Shown one piece after another: positions 16,590 to 25,812 of a stretch of DNA of 64,000 bases; positions within the stretch are counted from its first letter, which is position 1, and every line of letters starts with the position of its first letter. The stretch is from positions 682,001 through 746,000 of the forward strand of contig JADJHN010000002.1 in NCBI GenBank assembly GCA_016707485.1. The letters are read 5' to 3'. The notes beneath the pieces are model-generated. The model did no database searches. It was not told the DNA's origin and saw only the letters and a program-made list of their open reading frames with translations. A program made the translations under genes and the position numbers. This stretch comes from Lysobacterales bacterium (lineage in GTDB: Bacteria; Pseudomonadota; Gammaproteobacteria; Xanthomonadales; Rhodanobacteraceae).

Positions 16590-16931
16590 ATGCCCACCCC
16601 GACCCAGCTCACTTTGCATCGCGCTTCGCATGTCCTCGAAGTCGGCTTTGACGATGGCAGCAATTTTCGCCTGCCGGCCGAGTATCTGCGGGTGAACTCG
16701 CCGAGTGCGGAAGTGCAGGGGCATGGGAAAAAAGTGCTGGTCGCCGACAAGCGGGATGTCGGCATCGACGCGATCTCGCCGGTCGGCAATTACGCCGTGC
16801 TGCTCAAGTTCAGTGATGGCCACCAGACCGGGATTTTTTCCTGGGACGTGCTGCACGAACTCGGTCGCGAGCAGGAGAAGAATTGGTCGGCCTATCTCGA
16901 AGCCCTCACGGCTGCGGGTTTGGCGCGGTAG
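16590..16931 (+). CDS. DUF971 (GBBH-like N-terminal domain) protein
   Basis: 113 residues covering a single DUF971 domain, the small N-terminal fold also found in gamma-butyrobetaine hydroxylase. Motifs: LEVGFDDGSNFRLPAEYLRVNSPSAE near 16-41 and YAVLLKFSDGHQTGIFSWDVL near 69-89. Stand-alone bacterial copies have no established enzymatic role; related proteins have been linked to iron-sulfur metabolism. It follows the hslVU group on the same strand with a GGGAAT element on either side. Confidence 0.88.
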   Translation: MPTPTQLTLHRASHVLEVGFDDGSNFRLPAEYLRVNSPSAEVQGHGKKVLVADKRDVGIDAISPVGNYAVLLKFSDGHQTGIFSWDVLHELGREQEKNWSAYLEALTAAGLAR

Positions 16932-17026
16932 CCGGGAATGGAGAATCGGGAATAGGGAATGGAAAAAGCGAGCCAAGGCGACTTGTCGCTCTGTTTGGCC
17001 CCTACTATTCCCCATTCCCGGCTCTC
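16932..17026. repeat. GGGAAT inverted-repeat element, copy 4
   Basis: Left arm GGGAATGGAGAATCGGGAAT from 16934 and right arm ACTATTCCCCATTCCCGGC to about 17021. About 95 bp. It lies in the convergent gap between the DUF971 gene and the DUF2207 gene. Confidence 0.8.
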
Positions 17027-17030
17027 CAAC

Positions 17031-18914
17031 CTACCACCCCCCACCACCGCCACCGCCACCACCGCCGCCGGACGAGCCGCCGCCGCCGCCGCCGGATGAC
17101 GATCCGGGAGGTGATGACGAAGAACTGATCGCGCTGCTCAAGCTGGAGCCGAGCGCGCTGCCAAAATTGCTGACGTCGAATCCGCGGCTGTTGCTGCCGT
17201 GATACCAGGCCATGCCGGCTGCAGCGGCGGCAACCGCCGCCGGGCCGATTGCCGCGGCCAGCTTGTCGCCCCAGGTCTTCTCGACATCCAGAGCCAGGGC
17301 ATAAGGCAGCAGGCGCTCGTATTCATTGGCACTCATCGGTGGTGCCTTGGCGCGCGCAAGGTCATCGCGTTCGGCGACGCCGAGATACAGGCGCAAGCCC
17401 TCGATGCGGTCAAGCAGCTTGCGCCCTGCCACGGTCGGTGCGCGCATCCACATTGCAAACGGTGCCTGCACGCCGCTGAGCAGGGCAACCAGCACGCCGA
17501 AGAGCACGCTGCTTCTCAAGCTCAGGAACGCCGCTGCTGCCGCGAGCACGGCCAGCACGATCAGCGTACCGATGATGAGGCCGATCGGACGCCGACCATC
17601 CTTCCAGGCAGTGATCAGCTTGAGGATGAGCGCGCTCGCAAAGGCGGCGGCAAAAAAGACAATGATGGTCGGCACGATAACCGCGGCGACCACCGAAGCA
17701 GGCTCGATCAGGAAGGCGCCGATAATGGCGGCGACGGCTATCAAAAGCCCGAGACAGCCTATGCCGTCGTTGCGGCGGAAATTGGCCTTGGCGTGCCGAT
17801 CCTTCAGGAACTTTTCGTGGCCGCGCCGCGCCGCGCCAATGGTGGTGTGGTTCTCGTTCTTGAATTCCAGTGATGAAGAACTGCCAAGCAGCAGATCGAA
17901 AAGCTCACGTGCGGAGTCGGGCATGTCGATGGCGCGGGAACTGGTGCGATCGATCGAGAAATCATTGCGACCGCTGTTGTTGATCCTCACCGCGCCGCGT
18001 ACGCCCAGTTCGACCAGGTCGGCGGCGAAACAACGATCGTCATATTCCATCTGGCGGATGTAGCGAGCTGCCGCCGGGGAAATTTCCGCCGGCGGATCGT
18101 ATTCGGGTATGACCACGCCGCCCTTCGGATCGACACCGACGCGACGCCATTGCACGTAGAGAAATCCGACCAGCACGAGAAGACCGACACCAAGCACGGC
18201 CTCGCGGCGGTTGTCGGCGGCAAACCAGGCCAGCTTCTGGTTCATGTCCGGCGCGGTGATGATGCCTTTCGGGAAGCTGACCACCATGGTCAGGCCGTTT
18301 TCCGGTGGCAGCGACTGCGTTGTGGAAATATGCGCCGTGCCGTCGGTGTCGACGCGGCTCGTGTAGTCCTGCGCCTTGGAACCCTGCGGCCCGGTGTAGC
18401 CTTCGACCTTGATCTGCTCGCGCTTCATAACGCCGGGCAGGCGCACTGCGGCACTGGCCGTATCGATGACGAAATCCCAGCCATTGCCGGTGACGTTCCA
18501 GTACAGTTCGTCGTGATCGTCGAAGAAGCCGAGCTGGCGCGTGGTCTGGTAACGGAACACGTAAGTGTGTTCGCCGCTGTCGAGGAACACGTCGGCACTG
18601 CCGAAATACACGCGCACGCCGTTGGCCAGTCCTTCCTGGTGCCAGGCTTCAGGCTGGCCATCGCGATGCACTTCCAGCGGCTTGAACAACACGTTGACGC
18701 GATTGCCGTACTGGTCGCGATAGTTGGTCGGGAAATCTCGGTAGATGCCGCGACGGATGCGATCGCCTTCGGCATTGACCTTGATCGTCTCGGCCACGCT
18801 CATCGAGCCGTCCGCGGCTATGTCGATATCGCTGTGGAAATCGAGAATGCGCTCGTCGGCCTGCACGGTCACGCAGCACAGCATCGAGAAAGCTATCGCA
18901 AGCAGGCGAATCAT
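17031..18914 (-). CDS. DUF2207 membrane protein with Gly/Ser-rich tail
   Basis: 627 residues. A signal peptide (MIRLLAIAFSMLCCVTVQA) precedes an extracytoplasmic DUF2207 domain (about 20-240) containing RIRRGIYRDFPTNY. A membrane helix follows near 247-263, then a cytoplasmic part and more helices around 395-480. The C-terminus is extremely rich in Gly and Ser, ending in W. DUF2207 proteins commonly pair with LemA and are thought to act in the cell envelope, without a defined function. The start ATG overlaps the lemA stop by four bases (ATGA), so the two are co-translated. Confidence 0.85.
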   Translation of the reverse strand: MIRLLAIAFSMLCCVTVQADERILDFHSDIDIAADGSMSVAETIKVNAEGDRIRRGIYRDFPTNYRDQYGNRVNVLFKPLEVHRDGQPEAWHQEGLANGVRVYFGSADVFLDSGEHTYVFRYQTTRQLGFFDDHDELYWNVTGNGWDFVIDTASAAVRLPGVMKREQIKVEGYTGPQGSKAQDYTSRVDTDGTAHISTTQSLPPENGLTMVVSFPKGIITAPDMNQKLAWFAADNRREAVLGVGLLVLVGFLYVQWRRVGVDPKGGVVIPEYDPPAEISPAAARYIRQMEYDDRCFAADLVELGVRGAVRINNSGRNDFSIDRTSSRAIDMPDSARELFDLLLGSSSSLEFKNENHTTIGAARRGHEKFLKDRHAKANFRRNDGIGCLGLLIAVAAIIGAFLIEPASVVAAVIVPTIIVFFAAAFASALILKLITAWKDGRRPIGLIIGTLIVLAVLAAAAAFLSLRSSVLFGVLVALLSGVQAPFAMWMRAPTVAGRKLLDRIEGLRLYLGVAERDDLARAKAPPMSANEYERLLPYALALDVEKTWGDKLAAAIGPAAVAAAAAGMAWYHGSNSRGFDVSNFGSALGSSLSSAISSSSSPPGSSSGGGGGGSSGGGGGGGGGGGW

Positions 18915-19444
18915 GGCGCGCTCCTCTGTTCGGCATTGGCCGCAAAGAACTCTCCACGTTGAAAACCGGCCAGACGGGCCACGATCAGGTCGGGGAAATG
19001 TTCGATGCGCGTGTTCAACTGGCGCACGGCGCCGTTGTAATAGCGCCGGGCGTATTGCAGGTGATCCTCGATGGCCACCAGGTCACGCGACAGCTGCATG
19101 AAGTTCTCGCTGGCCTTGAGGTCGGGATAGCTCTCCTGCAGGGCAAGCAGGCGCTCGATCTGCACTTCCAGTTGATCCTCGAGGCGGGCGCGATCGGCCA
19201 GTGCGACCGCCTCCCTGGTTCGCGCGCGCAGTTCGGTGATGGTCTCCAGCGTGATGCGTTCATGGGCCGCATAGGCCTTCACCGCACTGACCAGTTGCGG
19301 GGTCAGGTCATGCCGGCGCATCAGTTGCACGTCGATGTCGCTCCACGCCGCGCGCATCTGGTTGCGATCGGCGATGAGCCGGTTGAACATGAGGATGGCG
19401 GCGAGCAGGGCCACGCCGAGGGCAACGAGGACTGCGATCAGCAT
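18911..19444 (-). CDS. lemA: LemA family protein
   Basis: 177 residues. An N-terminal membrane helix (MLIAVLVALGVALLAAILMF) is followed by a mostly helical cytoplasmic or periplasmic domain with the LemA signature IDVQLMRRHDLTPQLVSAVKAY and a C-terminal ARRYYNGAVRQLNTRIEHFPD segment. LemA proteins are small membrane-anchored proteins of unclear function and frequently sit beside DUF2207 genes, as here. It precedes and overlaps the DUF2207 gene. Confidence 0.92.
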   Translation of the reverse strand: MLIAVLVALGVALLAAILMFNRLIADRNQMRAAWSDIDVQLMRRHDLTPQLVSAVKAYAAHERITLETITELRARTREAVALADRARLEDQLEVQIERLLALQESYPDLKASENFMQLSRDLVAIEDHLQYARRYYNGAVRQLNTRIEHFPDLIVARLAGFQRGEFFAANAEQRSAP

Positions 19445-19469
19445 GCGGGCTTCCTCAGGAACAGCCGAC

Positions 19470-21710
19470 TCAAGGACCGCCGGACTGGTTGGCTGCAGCG
19501 GCTTTCAGGTGACGATCCATCCAGTTGACGATTGCATGGTAGGCATGCAGTTTCATCGTTGTCGTGGAAAGCCCGTGTTTGCCGCCGGGATAGGTCATCA
19601 GGTCGAACTGGATGCCACGCGTCTGCAGCTCCGCCATCAACGCCGTGGTATTGGAGAAGAGGACATTGTCATCCGCCATGCCGTGCACGAGGAACAGCGG
19701 CGAGGACAGTCCATCGAGCCAGGCAAACGGCGCGCTGCGGATATAGCCGGCCTTGTTCTCCTGCGGCGTCGACAGGTAACGCTCGGTGTAGAAGGTGTCA
19801 TACAGCGTCCAGTCGGTTACCGGGGCCACGGCAACGCCGGCGGTGATCTGCTCGGAAGCCTTGGCCAGCAGCATGGTGGTCATGTAGCCGCCATAGCTCC
19901 AGCCGAACACGCCAACGTGCGCGCCGTCGACCCAGCTTTGTGCCTTCAGCCAGCGGATGCCAACGAGCTGGTCGAGCACCTCGGCGTTGCCGAGCTGGCG
20001 ATGGATGACATCGGAGAACGCGCGTCCGCGCCGATCCATGCCTCGATTGTCGAGGGTGAAGACGACATAGCCCTGCTGCGCCATGTAGTTGAGAAAGTGC
20101 TCGCCCCAGGCGCGCACGACCTTCTGCACGTGCGGGCCACCGTAGTAGAAGATGAATACGGGATAGCGCCTGGCGGGATCGAAACCGGCGGGCTTGTACA
20201 GGCGATAGTGGAGTGCCTGCCCGTCCTCGGCCTTGAGGGTGCCGAATTCCGGAGCTATGCGCGCATCGCGATAAGCCGCATAGGGATGCGTGTCGTCCAG
20301 CGGGTTTTCCTCGATCCAGGCGATGAAGCTGCCATCGGCCTTGTTCAGGCTGACCTGCGGCGGCGTTGCCGGATCGCTGAACTGGTCGAGGTAGATCGTG
20401 GCGTCTTCGGCGAACGTCGCATAGTGGGTGCCATCCTGCTTGCTGATCCGCTCCGGCGAGTCGGCGTGGCTGCCATCGAGTGGCAGGGCATAGACCTGGG
20501 TATCGGACACATAGTCGCGATTGGACTGCACATAAACCGTGCCGCTGGCCTCGTCGATGCCGAGCAGCTTGTCGATGTTCCAGTCACCGGCACTGATCGG
20601 ATGGCGCAAGGTGCCGTCGACTGCATACAGATAGAGATGTTTGTAGCCCGAACGTTCGCTGGCCCAGACGAAGGATTGCGAATCCTCCAGAAAGCGCAGA
20701 TCGGAATTCAGGTTGATCCAGGTCTTGCTGTTTTCCTGGAGCAGGCTGCGCTGTTCGAGCGAGGCGACATCGACGAGGCGCAAATCTAGGCTCTGCTGGT
20801 TGCGTGGCATGAGCTGATAGCTGAGATGCTTGCCATCCGGCAGCCAGTCCACGCGCACCAGGTAAATGTCGCTGTCTTCGCCGAGATCAACCCATCGCGT
20901 CAGGCCAGTGTCCGGCGCGACCAGGCCGAGCTTGACCGTGACATTGTTCTTGCCGGCCGCCGGGTAACGCTGTTCGATGACTTCAGTGTGATCGGCATAG
21001 ACTTCGCTGCGCTTGACCACGGCCACGTTCGCTTCGTCGTAGCGCTCGAAGGCGATCGCGGAATCATCGGCGGCCCACCAGTAGCCCCGGCTCCGATCCA
21101 TCTCCTCCTGGGCGACGAATTCCGCTTCGGCATTGTGGATCGTGCCGCCGCCATCCTTGGTGAGGGAGCGCGTTGCATTGCTGGCAAGATCGATGACCTT
21201 GAGATTCTGTCCCTGCACGAACGAGACATAGCCACCTTTCGGAGAGATTTGCGGATCGAGGAAATCACCGCCGGTCGGCAGCTCTCGCACGGATTTGTCC
21301 GCAGGACTGTCCAATGTATAGAGATAAAGTTTGCCTCCGAGCGGAAACAGCAGGGCACGGCCATCCGGCGACCACTGGTAGCCGACGATTCCGCTGACGC
21401 CGGCAATGCGTGCGCGCTCACGGCGGGATTTTTCCGCGTCGCTGAGTTCGTTGCCGCTGTCGAGCGTATCGGCATCGACGAGACGCCGGGTCAGCTTGTC
21501 GGCCACATGGTATTCCCACAGGTCGAGTCGGTTCTGGTCATCGGCGCGGGCGCGCAGGAATGTGATGCGCTTGCCATCCGGCGAAATCTTCAGTTCGCGC
21601 GGCACCGGCCCATCAAGGCCGCCGCCGGCAAAGATCGCTTCAAGATTCAGGGTATCGGCCATGACCATCCGGACAGGCAGGAACAGCAGGACAAGCAACA
21701 GGGCACGCAT
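19470..21710 (-). CDS. dipeptidyl-peptidase IV (prolyl oligopeptidase family S9)
   Basis: 746 residues with a signal peptide (about 1-18). Residues 45-480 form a beta-propeller (DPP IV N-terminal region), including the FVAQEEMDRSRGYWWAADD segment with the paired Glu that binds the substrate amino terminus. The C-terminal hydrolase has nucleophile GWSYGGYM, Asp in MADDNVLF and His in GGKHGLS, a complete triad. It would release Xaa-Pro dipeptides from peptides in the periplasm. Similar enzymes in Stenotrophomonas and Xanthomonas are well known. It sits 25 bp before lemA on the same strand. Confidence 0.94.
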   Translation of the reverse strand: MRALLLVLLFLPVRMVMADTLNLEAIFAGGGLDGPVPRELKISPDGKRITFLRARADDQNRLDLWEYHVADKLTRRLVDADTLDSGNELSDAEKSRRERARIAGVSGIVGYQWSPDGRALLFPLGGKLYLYTLDSPADKSVRELPTGGDFLDPQISPKGGYVSFVQGQNLKVIDLASNATRSLTKDGGGTIHNAEAEFVAQEEMDRSRGYWWAADDSAIAFERYDEANVAVVKRSEVYADHTEVIEQRYPAAGKNNVTVKLGLVAPDTGLTRWVDLGEDSDIYLVRVDWLPDGKHLSYQLMPRNQQSLDLRLVDVASLEQRSLLQENSKTWINLNSDLRFLEDSQSFVWASERSGYKHLYLYAVDGTLRHPISAGDWNIDKLLGIDEASGTVYVQSNRDYVSDTQVYALPLDGSHADSPERISKQDGTHYATFAEDATIYLDQFSDPATPPQVSLNKADGSFIAWIEENPLDDTHPYAAYRDARIAPEFGTLKAEDGQALHYRLYKPAGFDPARRYPVFIFYYGGPHVQKVVRAWGEHFLNYMAQQGYVVFTLDNRGMDRRGRAFSDVIHRQLGNAEVLDQLVGIRWLKAQSWVDGAHVGVFGWSYGGYMTTMLLAKASEQITAGVAVAPVTDWTLYDTFYTERYLSTPQENKAGYIRSAPFAWLDGLSSPLFLVHGMADDNVLFSNTTALMAELQTRGIQFDLMTYPGGKHGLSTTTMKLHAYHAIVNWMDRHLKAAAANQSGGP

Positions 21711-21864
21711 GGTTTCCTCCCGGCAAGCGGCTGATTATCACGGCGACGGCGGCCGAATGAAACCGGGCCGGGCACCCGATCCGCGTCGCCTCGAACTGTC
21801 GGACAATTCGAGCCGGTGGCAGCAAGAGTCGCCTGTGGAATGCCGGGCGCTCGATGCGTCGCGC

Positions 21865-23217
21865 TCATTTGCCGATGCAGAAATCCGCGAAGATGCGGCC
21901 AAGCAAGTCCTCGCTGCTGAAGGTACCGGTGATCTCGCCGAGCGCATGCTGCACCTGGCGCAGTTCCTCGGCGGCGAGTTCGCCTGCGCGTTGCTCACGC
22001 AGGGCACGCAAGGCTGCATGCAGGTGTTGCCGGGCACGCTCGATGGCATCGACATGGCGGGTGCGGGCACTGAAGGCACCCTGGTTGTCCTCGGTGTATC
22101 CCGCCGCCTTGCGCAAGGCCGCCATGAGCAGATCAAGGCCGGCCCCGCTGCGTGCGGACAGCCAGATGTGCGCGAGGCCGTCGATTTCGGCCTGTCGCGG
22201 AGCGCTGCCGGCAAGGTCGATCTTGTTGTGGACGATGAGGCGGGTGGTGGTGGCCGGCAGGTCGGCGAGCAGCGGCAGGTCGCGTTCAAGCTGCGCATCG
22301 GTGCTGACCAGGACCGCCAGATCGGCGCGCGCCAGTTCGTCGCGGGCGCGGCGCATGCCTTCGATTTCCACCACATCCAGCGAATCGCGGAGTCCAGCGG
22401 TGTCGACCAGGGTCATGCCGATGCCGTCGAGATCGATGGTCTCGCGCAAGAGGTCGCGCGTGGTCCCGGGCAGGTCGGTGACGATGGCCCGATCGCTGGC
22501 TGCCAGGGCGTTGAGGAGACTGGATTTGCCGGCGTTCGGACGGCCGACGATGACGACATGCAAACCGTCGGCAAGGCGTACGCCACGGCGGCTGGCGGCA
22601 AGCAGGTCATCGAGCCGGTCACAGGTCGCGACAAGGTCCTCAAGCAATTGCGGCGTGGCCAGGAAATCGATCTCCTCCTCGGGAAAATCAATCGCCGCCT
22701 CGATCCACACGCGCAGGCGCACGACCGCTTCGGCCAGTGCCCGCACGCGGGCGGAAAACTCACCATCGAGGCTGCGCACGGCGGCGCGCGCCGCGGCCTG
22801 GGAGCCGCTGGCGATCAGGTCGGCGATGGCCTCGGCCTGGACCAGGTCGATCTTGCCGTTGAGAAAGGCACGTTCGGAAAACTCACCCGGCCGCGCCTGG
22901 CGCGCACCGAGCTCGATGACGCGCGCCAGCAGGCAGCGGAGGATGACCGGGCTGCCATGCGCCTGCAGTTCGACGACGTCCTCACCAGTAAAGGAATGGG
23001 GCGCGGGGAAATGGATGATCAGGCCACGATCCAGAACGCTTCCGTCTTTTTCAGTAAACGTGCAGTAATGCGCGTGGCGTGGCCGTGGGCTCCTGCCGAG
23101 CAGGGTCCTGGCCATGGCCGGGGCTGCGCTGCCGGAGAGGCGGATGATGCCGACGCCGCCGGCACCGGCGGCGGTGGCAATGGCGGCGATTGTCTCGGCG
23201 TGCACGTTCATCGTCAT
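21865..23217 (-). CDS. mnmE: tRNA-5-carboxymethylaminomethyl-uridine GTPase MnmE (TrmE)
   Basis: 450 residues, near E. coli MnmE (454). With MnmG it modifies wobble uridine 34 of several tRNAs. The N-terminal folate-binding domain begins TIAAIATAAGAGGVGIIRLSG; the G domain has G1 GRPNAGKSS, G3 DTAGLRDS and G4 NKID; and the C-terminus ends FCIGK, the conserved C-x-G-K motif. Two ATG codons (23217, 23211) are possible; the frame to 23361 is not needed. It lies downstream of yidC on the minus strand, the usual order next to dnaA. Confidence 0.97.
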   Translation of the reverse strand: MTMNVHAETIAAIATAAGAGGVGIIRLSGSAAPAMARTLLGRSPRPRHAHYCTFTEKDGSVLDRGLIIHFPAPHSFTGEDVVELQAHGSPVILRCLLARVIELGARQARPGEFSERAFLNGKIDLVQAEAIADLIASGSQAAARAAVRSLDGEFSARVRALAEAVVRLRVWIEAAIDFPEEEIDFLATPQLLEDLVATCDRLDDLLAASRRGVRLADGLHVVIVGRPNAGKSSLLNALAASDRAIVTDLPGTTRDLLRETIDLDGIGMTLVDTAGLRDSLDVVEIEGMRRARDELARADLAVLVSTDAQLERDLPLLADLPATTTRLIVHNKIDLAGSAPRQAEIDGLAHIWLSARSGAGLDLLMAALRKAAGYTEDNQGAFSARTRHVDAIERARQHLHAALRALREQRAGELAAEELRQVQHALGEITGTFSSEDLLGRIFADFCIGK

Positions 23218-23272
23218 GTCGGTCGGCGCGCCGCGACCACGCAGCCGTACGCAGCCGGTGCGCGATGCCCGA

Positions 23273-24997
23273 CTATTTCGCCTTGGCCGCGGCCGGTTCC
23301 TTTTCACCCGCTTCGATGCGCCGGGTGATGATCCATTGCTGGAGCAGGCCGAGTGCGCCATTGACCGTCCAGTAGAGGACCAGGCCGGCCGGGAAGAAGG
23401 CGAACATGACCGAGAAGATCAGCGGCATGAATTTCATCATCTTCGCCTGCAGCGGATCCATGCCGGTCATCGGCGTCAGCATCTGCGTGGCCAGCATCGT
23501 CGCCGCGTTGAGGATCGGCAGCACGTAGTACGGATCCGGCGCGGTCAGGTTGTGGATCCAGAGTATGAACGGCGCCTGGCGCAGCTCGACGCTTTCAAGG
23601 AGTACCCAATACAGGCCGAGGAAGACCGGAAACTGCACCAGCATCGGCAGGCAGCCACCGAGAGGATTTATTTTTTCCTTCTTGTAAAGCTCCATCATGG
23701 CCTGGTTCATCTTGGCGCGGTCGTCGCCGTAGCGATCCTTCAACGCCGCCACGCGCGGCTGCATCTTGCGCATCTTCGCCATCGAGCGGTATTGCGCCTC
23801 GGACAGCTTGAAGAACAGAGCCTTGATGGTCAGAACGAGCAGGATGATGGCGAAGCCCCAGTTGCCGGTGAGCTTGTGGAACATCGACAGCAGCCAGTGC
23901 AGCGGCTCGGAAATCAGCGTGAACATGCCGTAATCGGCGGTCTTGGCCAGGCCCGGGGCGATGTCGTCGAGCGTGCTCTGCAATTTCGGGCCGACATACA
24001 GGCGCGCGCTGAACGCCTGCTCCTGGCCAGGAGCGATGCTCAGCGCCGGCGACATGCTGCGCAGCAGATAACGGCTGCCGGCAGGGCCCTTGATTTCCTT
24101 GCTGCTGAAATGATCGGTCTCGCCTGGTGGCGGGATCCAGGCCGCGAAGAAATAGTGCTGCAGCATGCCGATCCAGCCGCCGCTGACGCTGCCATCGATG
24201 GGTTCCTTGGCAAACTTGTCGAAGGCAAGTTTCTGGAATTTTTCCTCCGGGCTGTACCAGGCCGCGCCCATGAAGCTGTAGCGTTCGGTATCGGTGAAAC
24301 CCTTGATGCCGGAATGGTCCGAAACCAGTGGCACGCGCTGCAACTGGCGATAGGCGTTTCCGGTCCAGGTCGCTGCGCTCTGATTGTTGACGCGCTGCTG
24401 CTCCTCGATGACATAGCTGCCACGGCTGAAGACGAAGGTCTTGATCACGGTGATCCCGGAAGCATCCTTCCAGGTCAGCGGCACTTCCAGCGTGTCCTGG
24501 CCGTCGGCCAGACTGTAGGTACTGGGCGCTGCGCTGAATACCGCCTCGTGATTCGGTGCCGGACTCGCCTGGCTGACCAGCCCGCTTTGCGCGACGAAAT
24601 ATCGCGCCGGGGTGGTATCGAGCAGGCGCACGCGCGCATCTTCGTTGGGGTGCAGCGGATAGGCAAGCAGGTCGCTGCGCGTCACGCTGCCGCCGCGCGG
24701 ATCGATCTCGATGCGCAGCAGATCAGTGGTGACGACGATGGGGTTGCTCGATTGGACGAGGCGCTCGCTGGACGTGACCTCGACAGGCGCGGCAAGTGGT
24801 GTGGTGCTGCTTGCCTGCGGGATTTCCGCCGAATCCGGCGGCAGTGGCGTGGCCGCGGCGGGCGTGTCTGCCTGCTCGCCGGTGGTCGCCGCTGCCGGAC
24901 GTGCCACCTGCGGGTTGTAGTCCATCTGCCACTGTGAATAGATCAGGTAGCCCAGGGCAAACAGGGCAATCAGCAGAAAGGTGCGGGGATTGTTCAT
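23273..24997 (-). CDS. yidC: membrane protein insertase YidC
   Basis: 574 residues. YidC inserts inner-membrane proteins alone or with SecYEG. An N-terminal helix (LIALFALGYLIYSQWQ) is followed by a large periplasmic domain (about 60-340) and the conserved core of five helices, with the charged loop MAKMRKMQPRVAALKDRYGDD and the PLGGCLPMLVQFPVFLGLY motif. A basic C-terminal tail ends in KAK. Gene order is rpmH-rnpA-yidC-mnmE, but yidD, normally between rnpA and yidC, is absent; only about 106 bp separate the two genes. Confidence 0.98.
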   Translation of the reverse strand: MNNPRTFLLIALFALGYLIYSQWQMDYNPQVARPAAATTGEQADTPAAATPLPPDSAEIPQASSTTPLAAPVEVTSSERLVQSSNPIVVTTDLLRIEIDPRGGSVTRSDLLAYPLHPNEDARVRLLDTTPARYFVAQSGLVSQASPAPNHEAVFSAAPSTYSLADGQDTLEVPLTWKDASGITVIKTFVFSRGSYVIEEQQRVNNQSAATWTGNAYRQLQRVPLVSDHSGIKGFTDTERYSFMGAAWYSPEEKFQKLAFDKFAKEPIDGSVSGGWIGMLQHYFFAAWIPPPGETDHFSSKEIKGPAGSRYLLRSMSPALSIAPGQEQAFSARLYVGPKLQSTLDDIAPGLAKTADYGMFTLISEPLHWLLSMFHKLTGNWGFAIILLVLTIKALFFKLSEAQYRSMAKMRKMQPRVAALKDRYGDDRAKMNQAMMELYKKEKINPLGGCLPMLVQFPVFLGLYWVLLESVELRQAPFILWIHNLTAPDPYYVLPILNAATMLATQMLTPMTGMDPLQAKMMKFMPLIFSVMFAFFPAGLVLYWTVNGALGLLQQWIITRRIEAGEKEPAAAKAK

Positions 24998-25103
24998 GGC
25001 AGCTTCGGGTTCTTCGACGAGCTCGCCGATGTCTGGCGAAAGGAGGAGGGTTCACGGCACTGGCGGGCGTTGCAGGGTTCGCCGGCGCTGTGCTGGTGCG
25101 CGA

Positions 25104-25484
25104 TCAGCCGCGCATTGTGCCGGTGCCGGACGTCACCTTCAACGCCGCAAGTTTCTTCCACAGGTTGGCGAGGTCCTCGCGCAGGTCGGCAGAGGTGGTG
25201 CGGACGGCGCTGGTGCGGGCAATCATGAGGATGTCGACGCAGGGCAGTTCACTGCGGACATGCCGGTAGCTTTCGCGGACAAGGCGCTTGATGCGATTGC
25301 GATCGACCGCTCGCTTGGAGACACGACGCGACACTGCCTGGCCTAGCCGGCAGGTCGCTTGCTCGTTCGGGGAGAACTCGGCGAGGAAGTGACGGACGCT
25401 GATGCGTTTCGATTTTCCACGCAGCGCGGCGAAGTCGCCGGCCTTGAGCAGACGCGCGGTGCGCGGGAGGCTGTACAGCCCCAT
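25104..25484 (-). CDS. rnpA: ribonuclease P protein component RnpA
   Basis: 126 residues, slightly longer than the usual 115-120. RnpA binds the RNase P RNA and helps cleave 5' leaders from pre-tRNAs. The RNR signature RAVDRNRIKRLVRES is intact at about 58-72, and the N-terminal LPRTARLLKAGDFAAL is typical. It lies 19 bp downstream of rpmH and shares its promoter. The ATG at 25484 follows GGTGGC, a modest ribosome site. Confidence 0.96.
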   Translation of the reverse strand: MGLYSLPRTARLLKAGDFAALRGKSKRISVRHFLAEFSPNEQATCRLGQAVSRRVSKRAVDRNRIKRLVRESYRHVRSELPCVDILMIARTSAVRTTSADLREDLANLWKKLAALKVTSGTGTMRG

Positions 25485-25503
25485 GCCACCGCGGGCTGTG
25501 GAA

Positions 25504-25644
25504 TCAGACGGCGAGACGCTTGCGGCCCTTGGCGCGACGCGCGTTGATCACGGCGCGACCACCACGGGTCTTCATGCGGGCGCGGAAGCCGTGGGTACGG
25601 GCGCGCTTGAGGTTGCTCGGCTGATATGTACGTTTGGTGGCCAT
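25504..25644 (-). CDS. rpmH: 50S ribosomal protein L34
   Basis: 46 residues, exactly the family length: MATKRTYQPSNLKRARTHGF then RARMKTRGGRAVINARRAKG and KRLAV. It is a basic protein of the large subunit. The longer frame to 25707 is excluded because a promoter lies at 25678-25707. It is first in the transcript with rnpA and divergent from dnaA. Confidence 0.98.
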   Translation of the reverse strand: MATKRTYQPSNLKRARTHGFRARMKTRGGRAVINARRAKGRKRLAV

Positions 25645-25677
25645 GAGTCGGCGCCAGGCTTGATGAAAAGGGCGCGA

Positions 25678-25707
25678 ATGATAGGGGTGCGCCGGGTAGT
25701 GCGTCAA
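25678..25707 (-). promoter_or_regulatory. sigma-70 promoter of rpmH-rnpA
   Basis: Read on the minus strand: TTGACG (25702-25707), 18-bp spacer, TATCAT (25678-25683). Transcription would begin near 25670, about 25 bp before the rpmH start codon. Confidence 0.7.
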
Positions 25708-25812
25708 GGCGTATCGCTGGCGCGGATCGAGTGCGCACGCGTAGACTGCACGGTTCGCGACGGGCGGCTTGCCCCGGGCGCTTCATCGGGTCATGCACAG
25801 CGCAGAGGAATC

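Noticed and set aside
14249..17026. A CRISPR array suggested by the repeated GGGAAT units
   Set aside because: Units are six bases, arranged as inverted arms in separate gaps interrupted by genes; there are no regular spacers and no cas genes.
24998..25103. A decayed yidD in the rnpA-yidC gap
   Set aside because: No YidD motif is visible in any frame and the gap is too short.
25645..25812. The rpmH-dnaA gap as the origin
   Set aside because: No DnaA box or AT-rich unwinding region is visible; it holds the rpmH promoter and the dnaA leader.
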